Source: Anaerolineae bacterium (GTDB lineage: Bacteria; Chloroflexota; Anaerolineae; Anaerolineales; Anaerolineaceae). Taken from it: a stretch of DNA of 64,000 nucleotides. Each line of letters opens with the position of its first letter. Position 1 is the stretch's first letter. This document shows positions 8,866 through 17,131 of the stretch, piece after piece. A program made the position numbers and the translations under genes. Where the stretch lies: NCBI GenBank assembly GCA_013178295.1, contig JABLWW010000014.1, forward strand, positions 84,077-148,076. Reading direction: 5' to 3'. The notes under the pieces are model-generated. The model saw only the letters and a list, made by a program, of their open reading frames with translations. It did no database searches and was not told the DNA's origin.

Positions 8866-9904
8866 CCGCAATAATTTGTCGTAAGGAAGCAATATCAATA
8901 TCCTTTTTATCCAAAAAAGCTATTGCCCCAGCTTCAGTACTCATGCGGTGGAATTCTTTATCGGGGTAAGCGCTGATGACTACAATTTTGAGGTTGGCGT
9001 CCTTCTTGCGTAGCAACTTGGCACACTGGATGCCGTCTTCTTTACCCAAAATGACATCTACAAGAACTAAATTGGGCGAGATATGCTCGATCAGATGCAC
9101 GGCTTCGCATGTATTTTCTGCCTCATAAACCATTGTCTTGGGAGAGACGATGTTGATCGTTTGACGCAGTTCGTAGCGGAAGCGGGCGTTGTCATCTACC
9201 AGTAGAATGGATGTCATTGATTGCACAGTAAAATTAACCTTCTCCGTTTCTATGTTTGCTTGTGGGGACGCCGCGCTGAGGATTTCGGGGTGTTGTAGGG
9301 CAAAATTGACCGCTTCCAAGCGGCTCTGCACGTTCAACAGGCGGTAGAGCTTGGTGAGGCAGTTCTCTACTGTCTTGACGCTAATCCCCATTTTGAGGGC
9401 AATGTTGCGGTTATCCAACGATTGCATCAGCAGTTGCAGCAGACTGCTTTGACGCGCGGTGAGCACGATAGGGGGCTTTTTGCGTTCGTCCGGATGGAGC
9501 AGCTTGTTGACCAGCGGGCTGGCGATCCACTTCTCGCCGCTCAGCACCTGATCGACCGCCATTTTGAGTTGAGGAATGGGCTGACCTTTGAGATGGTATC
9601 CATCGGCGCCAGCCGATAGCAGCCCCTTGACGTAGAAATCATCGTCGTAGGCGCTGATGACCAGAATTTTCAGGTTGGGGTAAGCGGCTTTGATCTTACC
9701 CAATGAGGAAACTGGTTCAAAGGCGGGCATGGTAACATCCAGTAAGAGCAGACTCGGCGCTGTTTCTGCCAGCTGAGCAAACAACGAGGGACCATCCCAT
9801 GCTTCGCCCACGATGAGCATGTCCTCGTATTGCTCCAAAATGTCGCGGATGCCCTGCCGTACCAGGCTGTGATCATCAGCGATTAATATCCTCGTGGAAG
9901 GCAT
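8849..9904 (-). CDS. Response regulator, REC-LuxR HTH-REC
   Basis: A 351-residue regulator with an unusual order. An N-terminal receiver domain (1-125) has Asp56 as the likely phosphorylation site. A GerE/LuxR-type helix-turn-helix covers about 146-205 (RNIALKMGISVKTVENCLTKL). A second full receiver domain (about 230-351) has Asp283. NarL-type regulators normally end at the HTH, so the second receiver is an addition and could integrate a second input or act as a phosphate sink. It is cotranscribed with, and overlaps by 17 bases, the ABC-histidine kinase gene. It is divergent from the GH35 operon at 10107, its probable target. Confidence 0.88.
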   Translation of the reverse strand: MPSTRILIADDHSLVRQGIRDILEQYEDMLIVGEAWDGPSLFAQLAETAPSLLLLDVTMPAFEPVSSLGKIKAAYPNLKILVISAYDDDFYVKGLLSAGADGYHLKGQPIPQLKMAVDQVLSGEKWIASPLVNKLLHPDERKKPPIVLTARQSSLLQLLMQSLDNRNIALKMGISVKTVENCLTKLYRLLNVQSRLEAVNFALQHPEILSAASPQANIETEKVNFTVQSMTSILLVDDNARFRYELRQTINIVSPKTMVYEAENTCEAVHLIEHISPNLVLVDVILGKEDGIQCAKLLRKKDANLKIVVISAYPDKEFHRMSTEAGAIAFLDKKDIDIASLRQIIADVSLS

Positions 9905-9910
9905 ACTTTC

Positions 9911-9916
9911 ATTTTA
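9911..9916 (-). promoter_or_regulatory. -10 box of the two-component operon (probably leaderless)
   Basis: On the minus strand TAAAAT lies six bases before ATG 9904, so transcription should begin at or next to the start codon. No Shine-Dalgarno sequence is present. This repeats the arrangement at 6262. Confidence 0.4.
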
Positions 9917-10106
9917 ACACATCTTCGTTGTGATACGGATGGGGGTTTTCCCCTATCCCCAAAGAGGGAATTTTCTAGCTGGGGAGGGGGTTATTCTCTA
10001 CACTGTGGGGAGGGAGAAATATGTTACATTGTCTTTTAAACTCTGCGGCACAGCTCTCAGCAAACAACAGTCACGTCTTTTATTTCTTTTTCACAGGAGG
10101 TTATCT

Positions 10107-12209
10107 ATGCCGGGTCGTTTACCTATACTGGTTGGGGATCACCAGTTCCGAATTAATGGAGAGGAGGTTCCCGTTTACAGCGGCGCTGTTCACTATTGGC
10201 GGCTGGAGCGCGACAAATGGGATGACATCCTCGAAAAGGTCAAAGGGATGGGATTCAACACTATCACCTCATATATCCCATGGGAGGTGCACGAAATCCG
10301 TCGCGGTGAGTTTGATTTTGGCCAAATCAACCCAAGCAATGATATTGATGCTTTTATAACGCTGGTCGAATCGAAGGGTATGAGGATGATTGTCCGCCCG
10401 GGTCCGCAAATCAATTCCGAGTTGACTTGGTTTGGCTATCCGCGGCGCATTTTGGAAGATCCTGAGCTTCAGGCAAAGACTGCTATGGGCAGTAAAGCCA
10501 TTCTGACCCAAGTGCCCAAGCCCATCCCGGCACTGAACTACGCCTGCGACAAATTCTTCGAGGAGACTGCTATCTGGTTTGATGCCATTATGCCCATTTT
10601 GGCGAAACATGCTTATCCAAAGGGTAATTTGGTTGCTGTTCAGGTGGATAACGAGATGGCTTTCTTTTTTCACATCAACCCGTATGAATGCGACTTCAGT
10701 GCTGATGCCATCCGCAACTATCAGAAGTTTCTGCAGCAAAAGTACGGCAGTCTGGACGAACTCAATTCGGTGTACCGTTGCGGGTATGCTAGTTTTGAAG
10801 AGGTGCAGCCCCCCAAGCGGTTTGAGGGCGAGAAAAAGGAAGACATTCCCTACTATACTGACTGGATCGAATACCGCGAGCGTTATCTGGTCGATTCGCT
10901 CTCGCGCCTGGCAGATATGATGCGAGCGCGCGGGTTGGAAAATATTCCTCTCTTCCACAATTACCCCCATCCGCTGGGCCCAGGTGGCGCTGCTAGCGGG
11001 ATCACCACTCCCTTTAACCTGCTTGCACTGGAGGATAAGCTGAATTTTGTCGGTTTTGATATTTATTCGCGCCGTGAGCTATACGAGCATGTCAAGACGG
11101 TGGTTTCATACGTGGTGGGTACCAGTCGCTTTCCCTTTATCCCTGAGTTTATTGCCGGTGTCTGGCCATGGTATCTCAACCCCGGTGGATTTGAAGATGA
11201 GGAATTTGTTACGAAGGCAGCGCTCATGAACGGAATCAAAGGCTCCAGCCGTTACATGATTGTGGAGCGCAACCGCTGGCTGGCTTCGCCTGTTCGCCGT
11301 GATGGGCGTGTGCGCCCCGATAACTACAATATGTTCAAGCGTGTCAATCAGATGGCGTTGGAAAATGCCTTTGTCGGCAATGAGCGTGTGGCGGATGTGT
11401 TGCTGCTTGCCAATCGTGAGTATGACCGTCTGGAAGCCGCCAGCGTCCTGGTGACCTTCCCTGGTGATTTTCTGGAGGTGCTGTTTGGCTTTTCGGAATA
11501 TCCCAACTATATGACTGTCTCCGAAAAGACGCTTGGCTTCTCCGAGGCAGTACAGGTGCAAAAATCCAACTGGTTCTCTCAAAGCTACAAGACCCTTACC
11601 GAAAGCGGCTATCAGTTCCTCATCAGCGATACTGATCTGCCGCTGGAGAGGTTAAAACGATACAAAGCGCTGGTGCTTGGTTCGTTTGAGTACATGAACA
11701 CCGCTTTGCAGAAAAAGCTGGTTCAATTTGCAGAGGAGGGCGGCGCCGTGTTGCTTGGGCCGCGAATCCCTACGCTGAACGAGCGCATGCACAAAGACCT
11801 GACCCTGATGACGCATCTGGTTGCCGCTAACAAGCGCCTTCTCGTGCAAGATGGGGTGGAGCTTGCCCATATCTATCAGATTGGGAAAGGCTGTGTGATG
11901 GTGCTCCAGAGTCTTGACCTCCTTCCCAAAGCGCTTCCGGCGGCTTTGGACAGACTAGAACTGTCCCGTGTTGTTAAAAGCGACCCGCGATTGGATGTAA
12001 CCATTCACAAATCTCCCAAGAAGCCGGATAAGATGGTGGTATTTGTGTGTAATCCTACTGCTAGCCCCATTGAAGCCGAGATTGATCTCAAGATAAAAGT
12101 CAAAACCATTCGCGAAATTTGGGAAGACCGCTTGGTCAGACATACCACAGGGACGTTTTCTGAATCCCTGCCGGCACACAAGATTATGGTTTATGAATGC
12201 ACTTTGTAA
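10107..12209 (+). CDS. Glycoside hydrolase family 35/42-like beta-galactosidase
   Basis: A 700-residue protein from ATG 10107, preceded by AGGAGG at 10095-10100; longer upstream starts are not needed. The N-terminal (beta/alpha)8 domain has a GH35-type entry (GAVHYWR...W..IL..+K..G.NTI) and acid/base Glu183 in QVDNEMAF. The likely nucleophile is Glu347 in FIPEFIAG. A middle domain resembles a glutamine-amidotransferase-like fold (about 500-640), as in GH42-type enzymes. No signal peptide is present, so it should act on imported sugars. It leads an operon with an unknown protein and a CUT2 importer. Confidence 0.88.
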   Translation: MPGRLPILVGDHQFRINGEEVPVYSGAVHYWRLERDKWDDILEKVKGMGFNTITSYIPWEVHEIRRGEFDFGQINPSNDIDAFITLVESKGMRMIVRPGPQINSELTWFGYPRRILEDPELQAKTAMGSKAILTQVPKPIPALNYACDKFFEETAIWFDAIMPILAKHAYPKGNLVAVQVDNEMAFFFHINPYECDFSADAIRNYQKFLQQKYGSLDELNSVYRCGYASFEEVQPPKRFEGEKKEDIPYYTDWIEYRERYLVDSLSRLADMMRARGLENIPLFHNYPHPLGPGGAASGITTPFNLLALEDKLNFVGFDIYSRRELYEHVKTVVSYVVGTSRFPFIPEFIAGVWPWYLNPGGFEDEEFVTKAALMNGIKGSSRYMIVERNRWLASPVRRDGRVRPDNYNMFKRVNQMALENAFVGNERVADVLLLANREYDRLEAASVLVTFPGDFLEVLFGFSEYPNYMTVSEKTLGFSEAVQVQKSNWFSQSYKTLTESGYQFLISDTDLPLERLKRYKALVLGSFEYMNTALQKKLVQFAEEGGAVLLGPRIPTLNERMHKDLTLMTHLVAANKRLLVQDGVELAHIYQIGKGCVMVLQSLDLLPKALPAALDRLELSRVVKSDPRLDVTIHKSPKKPDKMVVFVCNPTASPIEAEIDLKIKVKTIREIWEDRLVRHTTGTFSESLPAHKIMVYECTL

Positions 12210-12229
12210 AAGGTTGAGGAGGAATTGCC

Positions 12230-13036
12230 ATGTTACACGAAAACCCCCTGATGGCAGATATTGATGTTGATCATTGGAGAAATATGCAGCAGTTGCTGTT
12301 GGAATCATCCAAAACCAAGCGCAGAATTATCATTATTCATGAACAGGGCGAGATTCTGAAGTTTATCCATTCACAACGGCTGGAGATTGTCAAGCGTGTT
12401 GAGCGTGTGGATGATCCGCAAAAGACTGCTGAAAAGGTGTATAAAGATAATGCCGCCATTACCGATTTTGTGATGGTGCTAGAGCGCAAAAGTGTTGAGC
12501 GCTACTTTGCCAAAGTTCAAGATTCGTGGACAGCCGCAGAGGATCTGGATGTCTATGTTCACCGCATGTTTGCCATGCTGGATGAGTACCCCGATGGCAT
12601 TGTTACCTACCCGGGGCGCGCCCGTGTCAATCTCGGTTTACAGTGGCGGGTGGGTGCCAAGTACGAAAGCGTCCAAGAAGCCGTGCGCAGATTTGTCCCA
12701 CCGCAGAGCACTGTCTTCTTTGGCATTTTTGAGGGCAATCGCCTTTGGGCAAGCCTGTTGCTGGGTTTTGACGCCGAGAGGAAGATTGACATCATCACCA
12801 CCGCCGATCCCAGCGAGCTTTCTCTAACGGGAGACTGGCAAGAGCAGTCGAAACAGTTGGTCGAGTGGGTCAACAAAAAATACCCACGCTGTGCGATTGG
12901 CGTCTTCACCAGTCTTGAGGATGCTAAACGCATTCTGAAAGATGAGGAGAAAATGAAACGGATTGCTGAAGCGCGCCAACGGGGCGGTCTGTTGATTGAT
13001 CCACTGCCAGCAGTGCTGAGCGAGGCGCTGGGCTGA
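12230..13036 (+). CDS. Conserved-looking protein of unknown function in the GH35 operon
   Basis: A 268-residue soluble protein with no signal peptide, membrane helix or motif that I recognise. It has a mixed alpha/beta composition with a charged C-terminal helix (about 225-250). GAGGAGG lies before ATG 12230, and only 20 bases separate it from the GH35 gene, so it is translated as part of the operon. The segment VFFGIFEGNRLWASLLLGFD and the following IITTADPSEL look like a beta-sheet core. Its place between a glycosidase and an importer suggests a role in sugar metabolism or its control, but no activity can be assigned. Confidence 0.75.
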   Translation: MLHENPLMADIDVDHWRNMQQLLLESSKTKRRIIIIHEQGEILKFIHSQRLEIVKRVERVDDPQKTAEKVYKDNAAITDFVMVLERKSVERYFAKVQDSWTAAEDLDVYVHRMFAMLDEYPDGIVTYPGRARVNLGLQWRVGAKYESVQEAVRRFVPPQSTVFFGIFEGNRLWASLLLGFDAERKIDIITTADPSELSLTGDWQEQSKQLVEWVNKKYPRCAIGVFTSLEDAKRILKDEEKMKRIAEARQRGGLLIDPLPAVLSEALG

Positions 13037-13085
13037 GGAGGGGACACCTTTTGTTTTGTCTCACAGGTAAAGTCATGCCATACAA

Positions 13086-13105
13086 TCAAACAGATGTCTG
13101 TTTGA
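13086..13105. promoter_or_regulatory. 20-bp inverted repeat upstream of the CUT2 binding-protein gene
   Basis: Perfect 9-bp arms TCAAACAGA and TCTGTTTGA surround a two-base centre, 31 bp before ATG 13137. The even spacing and AT-rich flanks fit a dimeric regulator site (LacI- or LuxR-type). A short mRNA hairpin is the alternative. Confidence 0.45.
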
Positions 13106-13136
13106 AATATACATAGTGAAGAAAGGAGAAATTGAG

Positions 13137-14414
13137 ATGAAAAGTAGATGGTTTTATATTGTGTTAGGTTTGACTTTGGTCTTGGGCTTGATGGGGACGG
13201 GTTGCACGCCTGCCCCCGCTGCCCCGCCAGCAGAGGCCCCCGCTGCTCCGCCAGCAGAAGCCCCCGCTGCCCCGCCTACCGAGGCGCCTGCTGCTCCGCC
13301 AGCAGAAGCCCCCGCTGCCCCGCCTACCGAGGCGCCTGCTGCTCCGCCAGCAGAAGCCCCTGCCGCTTTTGACCCTGTTGCCGCTCTGTCAGCGCTCGAA
13401 GGGCAAGTCTTTTCCACCGGGCCGCGCGGCGAGACCCCCACGGCTGCCAGCGAGGTAGCCCTCTCGGAGGAGGATCTGGCAAAAATCAAGGAAATGAAAG
13501 CCAAAGCCGCTATTGTCCTGCACTACGCCGGCAATGACTGGTCCAGCGCTCAGGTGGCAGGGCTGAAAAGTCAGTTTGAGAAAATGGGAGTAGAAGTAGT
13601 GGCCGTAACTGATGCCGGCTTCAAGCCTGAAAAACAGGTGTCAGATATTGAGACTGTTCTGGCAATGAAACCCAACATCATCGTTTCTATTCCTACCGAC
13701 CCGGTCGCGACGGCTTCCGCCTATAAGAGCGCTGCGGACGCCGGCGTTAAGTTGGTCTTTATGGATAACGTTCCCAATGAAGTAGAGCAAGGCAAGGATT
13801 ATGTCAGTGTCGTCTCTGCCGATAATTATGGCAACGGCATTGCCGCGGCACATCTGATGGCGAAGAGCATCAACGGTGAAGGAAAAATTGGCGTGATCTA
13901 TCACGAAGCTGATTTCTTTGTTACCAAGCAGCGCTATCAGGCGTTCACCAAAACCATCAAAGATAATTACCCTGCTATCGAAATTGTCGAGGAGCAGGGC
14001 ATCACCGGGCCAGATTTTGCTGGCGATGCGGAGAAAGCCGCCTCGGCGATGATGACTAAGCACTCCGACCTAAAGGGCATTTGGGCGGTTTGGGATGTGC
14101 CTGCTGAGGGGGTGATGGCGGCTGCCCGCGCCATGGGGCGCGATAAGGATTTGGTCATTACCACCATTGACCTTGGCTTGAACGTGGCGGTGGAAATTGC
14201 TAAAGATGGCATGGTCAAAGGGCTTGGCGCGCAGCGTCCGTTTGATCAGGGTGTTACCGAAGCTATATTGGCAGGCTACGGGCTGTTGGGTAAGGAAGCC
14301 CCTGCCTATGTGGCGCTGTACATGCTCCCAGTGGATAAGAACAACGTTCTGGAAGCGTGGAAGACGGTCTATCATTCCGATCCTCCTGCTGACCTTGTCA
14401 ATGCGGCAAAGTGA
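13137..14414 (+). CDS. CUT2 sugar-binding lipoprotein (RbsB-like)
   Basis: A 425-residue protein from ATG 13137, with AAAGGAG just upstream; a GTG at 13116 is less likely. The signal peptide ends in MGTGC with lipidated Cys23. A tether of about 60 residues made of alternating APAAPPAE and APAAPPTE units follows. Residues about 120-420 form a periplasmic-binding-protein type I domain (Peripla_BP_4). It delivers a monosaccharide or related ligand to the permease at 16016. It is the fourth-from-last position of the GH35 operon, and a GNRA-loop hairpin follows the stop. Confidence 0.92.
   Translation: MKSRWFYIVLGLTLVLGLMGTGCTPAPAAPPAEAPAAPPAEAPAAPPTEAPAAPPAEAPAAPPTEAPAAPPAEAPAAFDPVAALSALEGQVFSTGPRGETPTAASEVALSEEDLAKIKEMKAKAAIVLHYAGNDWSSAQVAGLKSQFEKMGVEVVAVTDAGFKPEKQVSDIETVLAMKPNIIVSIPTDPVATASAYKSAADAGVKLVFMDNVPNEVEQGKDYVSVVSADNYGNGIAAAHLMAKSINGEGKIGVIYHEADFFVTKQRYQAFTKTIKDNYPAIEIVEEQGITGPDFAGDAEKAASAMMTKHSDLKGIWAVWDVPAEGVMAAARAMGRDKDLVITTIDLGLNVAVEIAKDGMVKGLGAQRPFDQGVTEAILAGYGLLGKEAPAYVALYMLPVDKNNVLEAWKTVYHSDPPADLVNAAK
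13242..13361 (+). repeat. In-frame 48-bp tandem repeat in the lipoprotein tether
   Basis: Two identical 48-bp units (13242-13289 and 13290-13337) plus a 24-bp half unit. Being in-frame, slippage would change tether length without breaking the protein. Confidence 0.8.
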
Positions 14415-14435
14415 TTTTTTTTGACAGGCTCTGTT

Positions 14436-14465
14436 TCTCCCCGGCGGGGCAACCCGCTGGGGAGA
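14436..14465 (+). other. Intercistronic GNRA-loop hairpin after the binding-protein gene
   Basis: Arms TCTCCCCGGCGGG (14436-14448) and CCCGCTGGGGAGA (14453-14465) pair over 13 bp with one wobble around a GCAA tetraloop. There is no T-tract after it, so it is more likely an mRNA-stabilising 3' hairpin than a terminator. Confidence 0.7.
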
Positions 14466-14510
14466 ACGACCGGTGTATTCCCAGATAGGTGTGGAAAGGT
14501 TCCCAACAAG

Positions 14511-16019
14511 ATGAGACCGATTGTCGCCGCTATGCGGGGAATCGTTAAAGAGTTTAATCATATTCGAGTGCTGGATCAGGTACATTTTGAACTGCAGCAG
14601 GGTGAGATTCATGCTTTGCTCGGGGAAAATGGAGCAGGCAAATCAACCCTGATGAAGATATTGCGAGGTGTTTATTACCCCGAAGAAGGCGAAATTTTGA
14701 TTGGAGGAAAGCCCGTGCGGTTGCGTTCGGCGCAAGATGCGCGCGCCAACGGGGTTGCAATGGTCTTTCAGGAATTTAGTCTGGTGCCTTCTTTGACAGT
14801 CGCCCAAAATATCTTTCTGACACGCGAATCGCGCAGCCGATTGGGGCTGATTGACGACCGTCGCGATAAAAAAAGAGCGACAGCGTTGCTACGGGAAATG
14901 GGGGTGGAGTTGGATCCGGGACTGCGGGTGGAACAATTGAGCACGGGCTATCGCCAGCTCACCGAGATTGTTGCCGCTCTCTCACAGGATGCGCAGATTC
15001 TTATCCTTGATGAACCGACTGCTTCCTTGACCCATACTGAAACGATGGCGCTTTTCAGCCTTTTGCGCAGACTCAGGGAGCGCGGTATCTCCATCATTTA
15101 TATCTCGCACCGTATGGAAGAGGTCTTTCAGATTGCGGACCGCGTAACTGTGTTGCGGGATGGTAAAAATATTATTACCGAAGATATCCAAAACTTAACC
15201 ATTCAACAGGTCATTGAGTATATTCTTGGACGCAAGGCAAACGACGAAGTCCCTCGCTCTGCATTCCAGCATGAGCCCGGCTACGTTCCTTTGCTTGAGG
15301 TAGTGCGTATGAACTGCGGCAGGGGTGTGCGGGATGTCAGCTTTCGTCTATATTCTGGTGAAGTGCTGGGCATTGCCGGGTTGATGGGTAGTGGCAGAAC
15401 TGAACTGGCTCAAACGCTGTTTGGCATTACCCCGCCGCAGTCGGGTGAGATCTACGTGCGGGGAAAGAGAGTTGTCATTGCCAGTCCCGAAGACAGCATG
15501 AGGGCGCGCATGGCGTTTATTCCCGAAGACCGGCGTCAGCAAGGGTTAATTACCATGCATACCATCAAGGATAATTTTGAGCTTCCATTGGTGGTTTTAG
15601 GCAGATTGGCAAAGCGAAAAATATGGGTGGATGACCGTCGCTCTGCTAGCCTTGCCGAGACCTACGTACAGCAGCTCAAGGTGCGCACTGATTCAATCTA
15701 CAAAGAAGTGCGTTTGCTCTCGGGAGGCAACCAGCAAAAAATTGTTATCGCCAAGTGGCTCAGTACCGACCCCGATATTCTCATTATGGATGAGCCAACT
15801 GCTGGTGTGGATATTGGTACGAAAACGGAGATCCTGGAGTGTGTACGGCAATTGGCAAATAAAGGCAAGGGCGTGCTCATCATCTCTTCTGAATTGCAGG
15901 AACTGCTCGCGGTCAGCGATCGTATAATTATCCTCAAAGAGGGCAGCATCGTGCAGGAAATGCAGCGCAGTGACATTCAAAGCGAACAGCAACTACATCA
16001 TATTCTTCAGGGAGCGTGA
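14511..16019 (+). CDS. CUT2 sugar ABC ATPase (RbsA/MglA-like, two ABC halves)
   Basis: A 502-residue protein from ATG 14511, with GGAAAGG upstream. The first ABC half has Walker A GENGAGKS, a signature LSTGYRQLTEIVAAL and Walker B ILILDEPTASL. The second half has the usual degenerate Walker A (GLMGSGRTEL) and signature LSGGNQQK with Walker B ILIMDEPTAGVD. This is the energising subunit for the permease at 16016, which overlaps its stop codon (GTGA). The first half is the closest relative in the window of the sensor domain in the kinase at 7246. Confidence 0.93.
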   Translation: MRPIVAAMRGIVKEFNHIRVLDQVHFELQQGEIHALLGENGAGKSTLMKILRGVYYPEEGEILIGGKPVRLRSAQDARANGVAMVFQEFSLVPSLTVAQNIFLTRESRSRLGLIDDRRDKKRATALLREMGVELDPGLRVEQLSTGYRQLTEIVAALSQDAQILILDEPTASLTHTETMALFSLLRRLRERGISIIYISHRMEEVFQIADRVTVLRDGKNIITEDIQNLTIQQVIEYILGRKANDEVPRSAFQHEPGYVPLLEVVRMNCGRGVRDVSFRLYSGEVLGIAGLMGSGRTELAQTLFGITPPQSGEIYVRGKRVVIASPEDSMRARMAFIPEDRRQQGLITMHTIKDNFELPLVVLGRLAKRKIWVDDRRSASLAETYVQQLKVRTDSIYKEVRLLSGGNQQKIVIAKWLSTDPDILIMDEPTAGVDIGTKTEILECVRQLANKGKGVLIISSELQELLAVSDRIIILKEGSIVQEMQRSDIQSEQQLHHILQGA

Positions 16020-17023
16020 AACCAGTGATTGAAAAAACTTCTTCCGACAACCATCCCCCTGTTTCCATTTCTGCCGCTTTTACTCATTTTTTCAGGCGGT
16101 TTTATTGGCGGGATTACGTTGTTTATATGACCTTTGTAGTCATCTTTGCCATCTTTGCGGTGGCGTTGTATCCCAGTGGCTTTCTCAATCCCAACAATCT
16201 GCTCAATATTTTGAGACAAACCGCTACCATCTCGGTGATGGCAGTGGCAATGACCTTTGTACTGGCGGCGGCAGAGATTGACCTTTCGGTTGGTGCGGTG
16301 GCGGGTTTGGCTTCGGTAGTCACCGCAATGAGCATTGCCAGGTATGGTATTGTTGCTGGCGTTGTGGCGGGTTTGACCACAGGGCTTTTGGTGGGGTTGA
16401 TAAATGGTTTTTTGGCAACTCGCATTGGTATCCCCTCGTTTTTGGTAACATTGGGAATGCAAGGGATTGCGACTGGCACCGCCATGTGGGTAACACAAAC
16501 TGCCCCTATCCCCATTGCTAACCAAATGTACACCTACATCTTTGGCTCCGGAAACGTTGGCCCCATCCCAACTTTGTTTATCTGGACTCTGGCAGTTTTC
16601 CTAACGGGGCATTTATGTCTCAAAGCAACACCGTTTGGACGCCAGGTACTCGCCACTGGCGGCAACGAGACAGCGGCAAGGTACAGTGGCATCAACACCA
16701 AAAAGATCAAGTACATTACCTTTGTGGTCATGAGCATGATTGCTGCTCTGGCAGGGATGCTATATGCTGGACGTCTCCATTCGGGGCGATTTCAGTGGGG
16801 GCAGGGGGATGAGCTATCGGTGATTGCGGCGGTGGTTTTGGGGGGTACCAGTCTGTTTGGCGGGAAAGGATCTGTAATTGGCACCATCATCGGAGCAATT
16901 TTGATTGGTCTGATCAACAATGGTCTGATACTGATGGGTTTGGAAGCAAGCCAGCAGATGATTGTACGCGGCGCCATCATCATTTTTGCGGTGGCGCTGA
17001 CCGGCAGAAAGGCGCAAAGCTAG
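16016..17023 (+). CDS. CUT2 sugar ABC permease (RbsC-like)
   Basis: A 335-residue BPD_transp_2 membrane protein with eight to ten helices. It carries the AAEIDLSVGAVAGL motif and the C-terminal VVLGGTSLFGGKGSVIGTIIGA coupling region in two parts. GTG start at 16016 overlaps the ATPase stop. It is the last gene of the GH35 operon and presumably works as a homodimer, since no second permease is present. It is a candidate docking partner for the ABC-histidine kinase. Confidence 0.92.
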   Translation: MKPVIEKTSSDNHPPVSISAAFTHFFRRFYWRDYVVYMTFVVIFAIFAVALYPSGFLNPNNLLNILRQTATISVMAVAMTFVLAAAEIDLSVGAVAGLASVVTAMSIARYGIVAGVVAGLTTGLLVGLINGFLATRIGIPSFLVTLGMQGIATGTAMWVTQTAPIPIANQMYTYIFGSGNVGPIPTLFIWTLAVFLTGHLCLKATPFGRQVLATGGNETAARYSGINTKKIKYITFVVMSMIAALAGMLYAGRLHSGRFQWGQGDELSVIAAVVLGGTSLFGGKGSVIGTIIGAILIGLINNGLILMGLEASQQMIVRGAIIIFAVALTGRKAQS

Positions 17024-17064
17024 GGCAGAGGGTTTGGGGAGGAGGTGCCGCCGCATTTTGGCTA

Positions 17065-17131
17065 CTATGGGGCGGCAAGAGATGTGTCTCCTGCCGCCCC
17101 ATAGTCCCGCCGCTGGTCGGGGGGCGGCAGG
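17065..17131. repeat. 48-bp hairpin repeat, copy B, with nested terminator-like stem
   Basis: 17084-17131 matches the element at 7172-7219. In addition CTATGGGGCGGCA (17065-17077) pairs perfectly with TGCCGCCCCATAG (17092-17104). It sits between convergent genes and supplies the stop codon and the last residues of the amidohydrolase on the minus strand. Confidence 0.65.

Noticed and set aside
14413..14424. T-run after the binding-protein stop as a terminator
   Set aside because: The T-run comes before, not after, the hairpin at 14436-14465, so it does not fit an intrinsic terminator on the plus strand.
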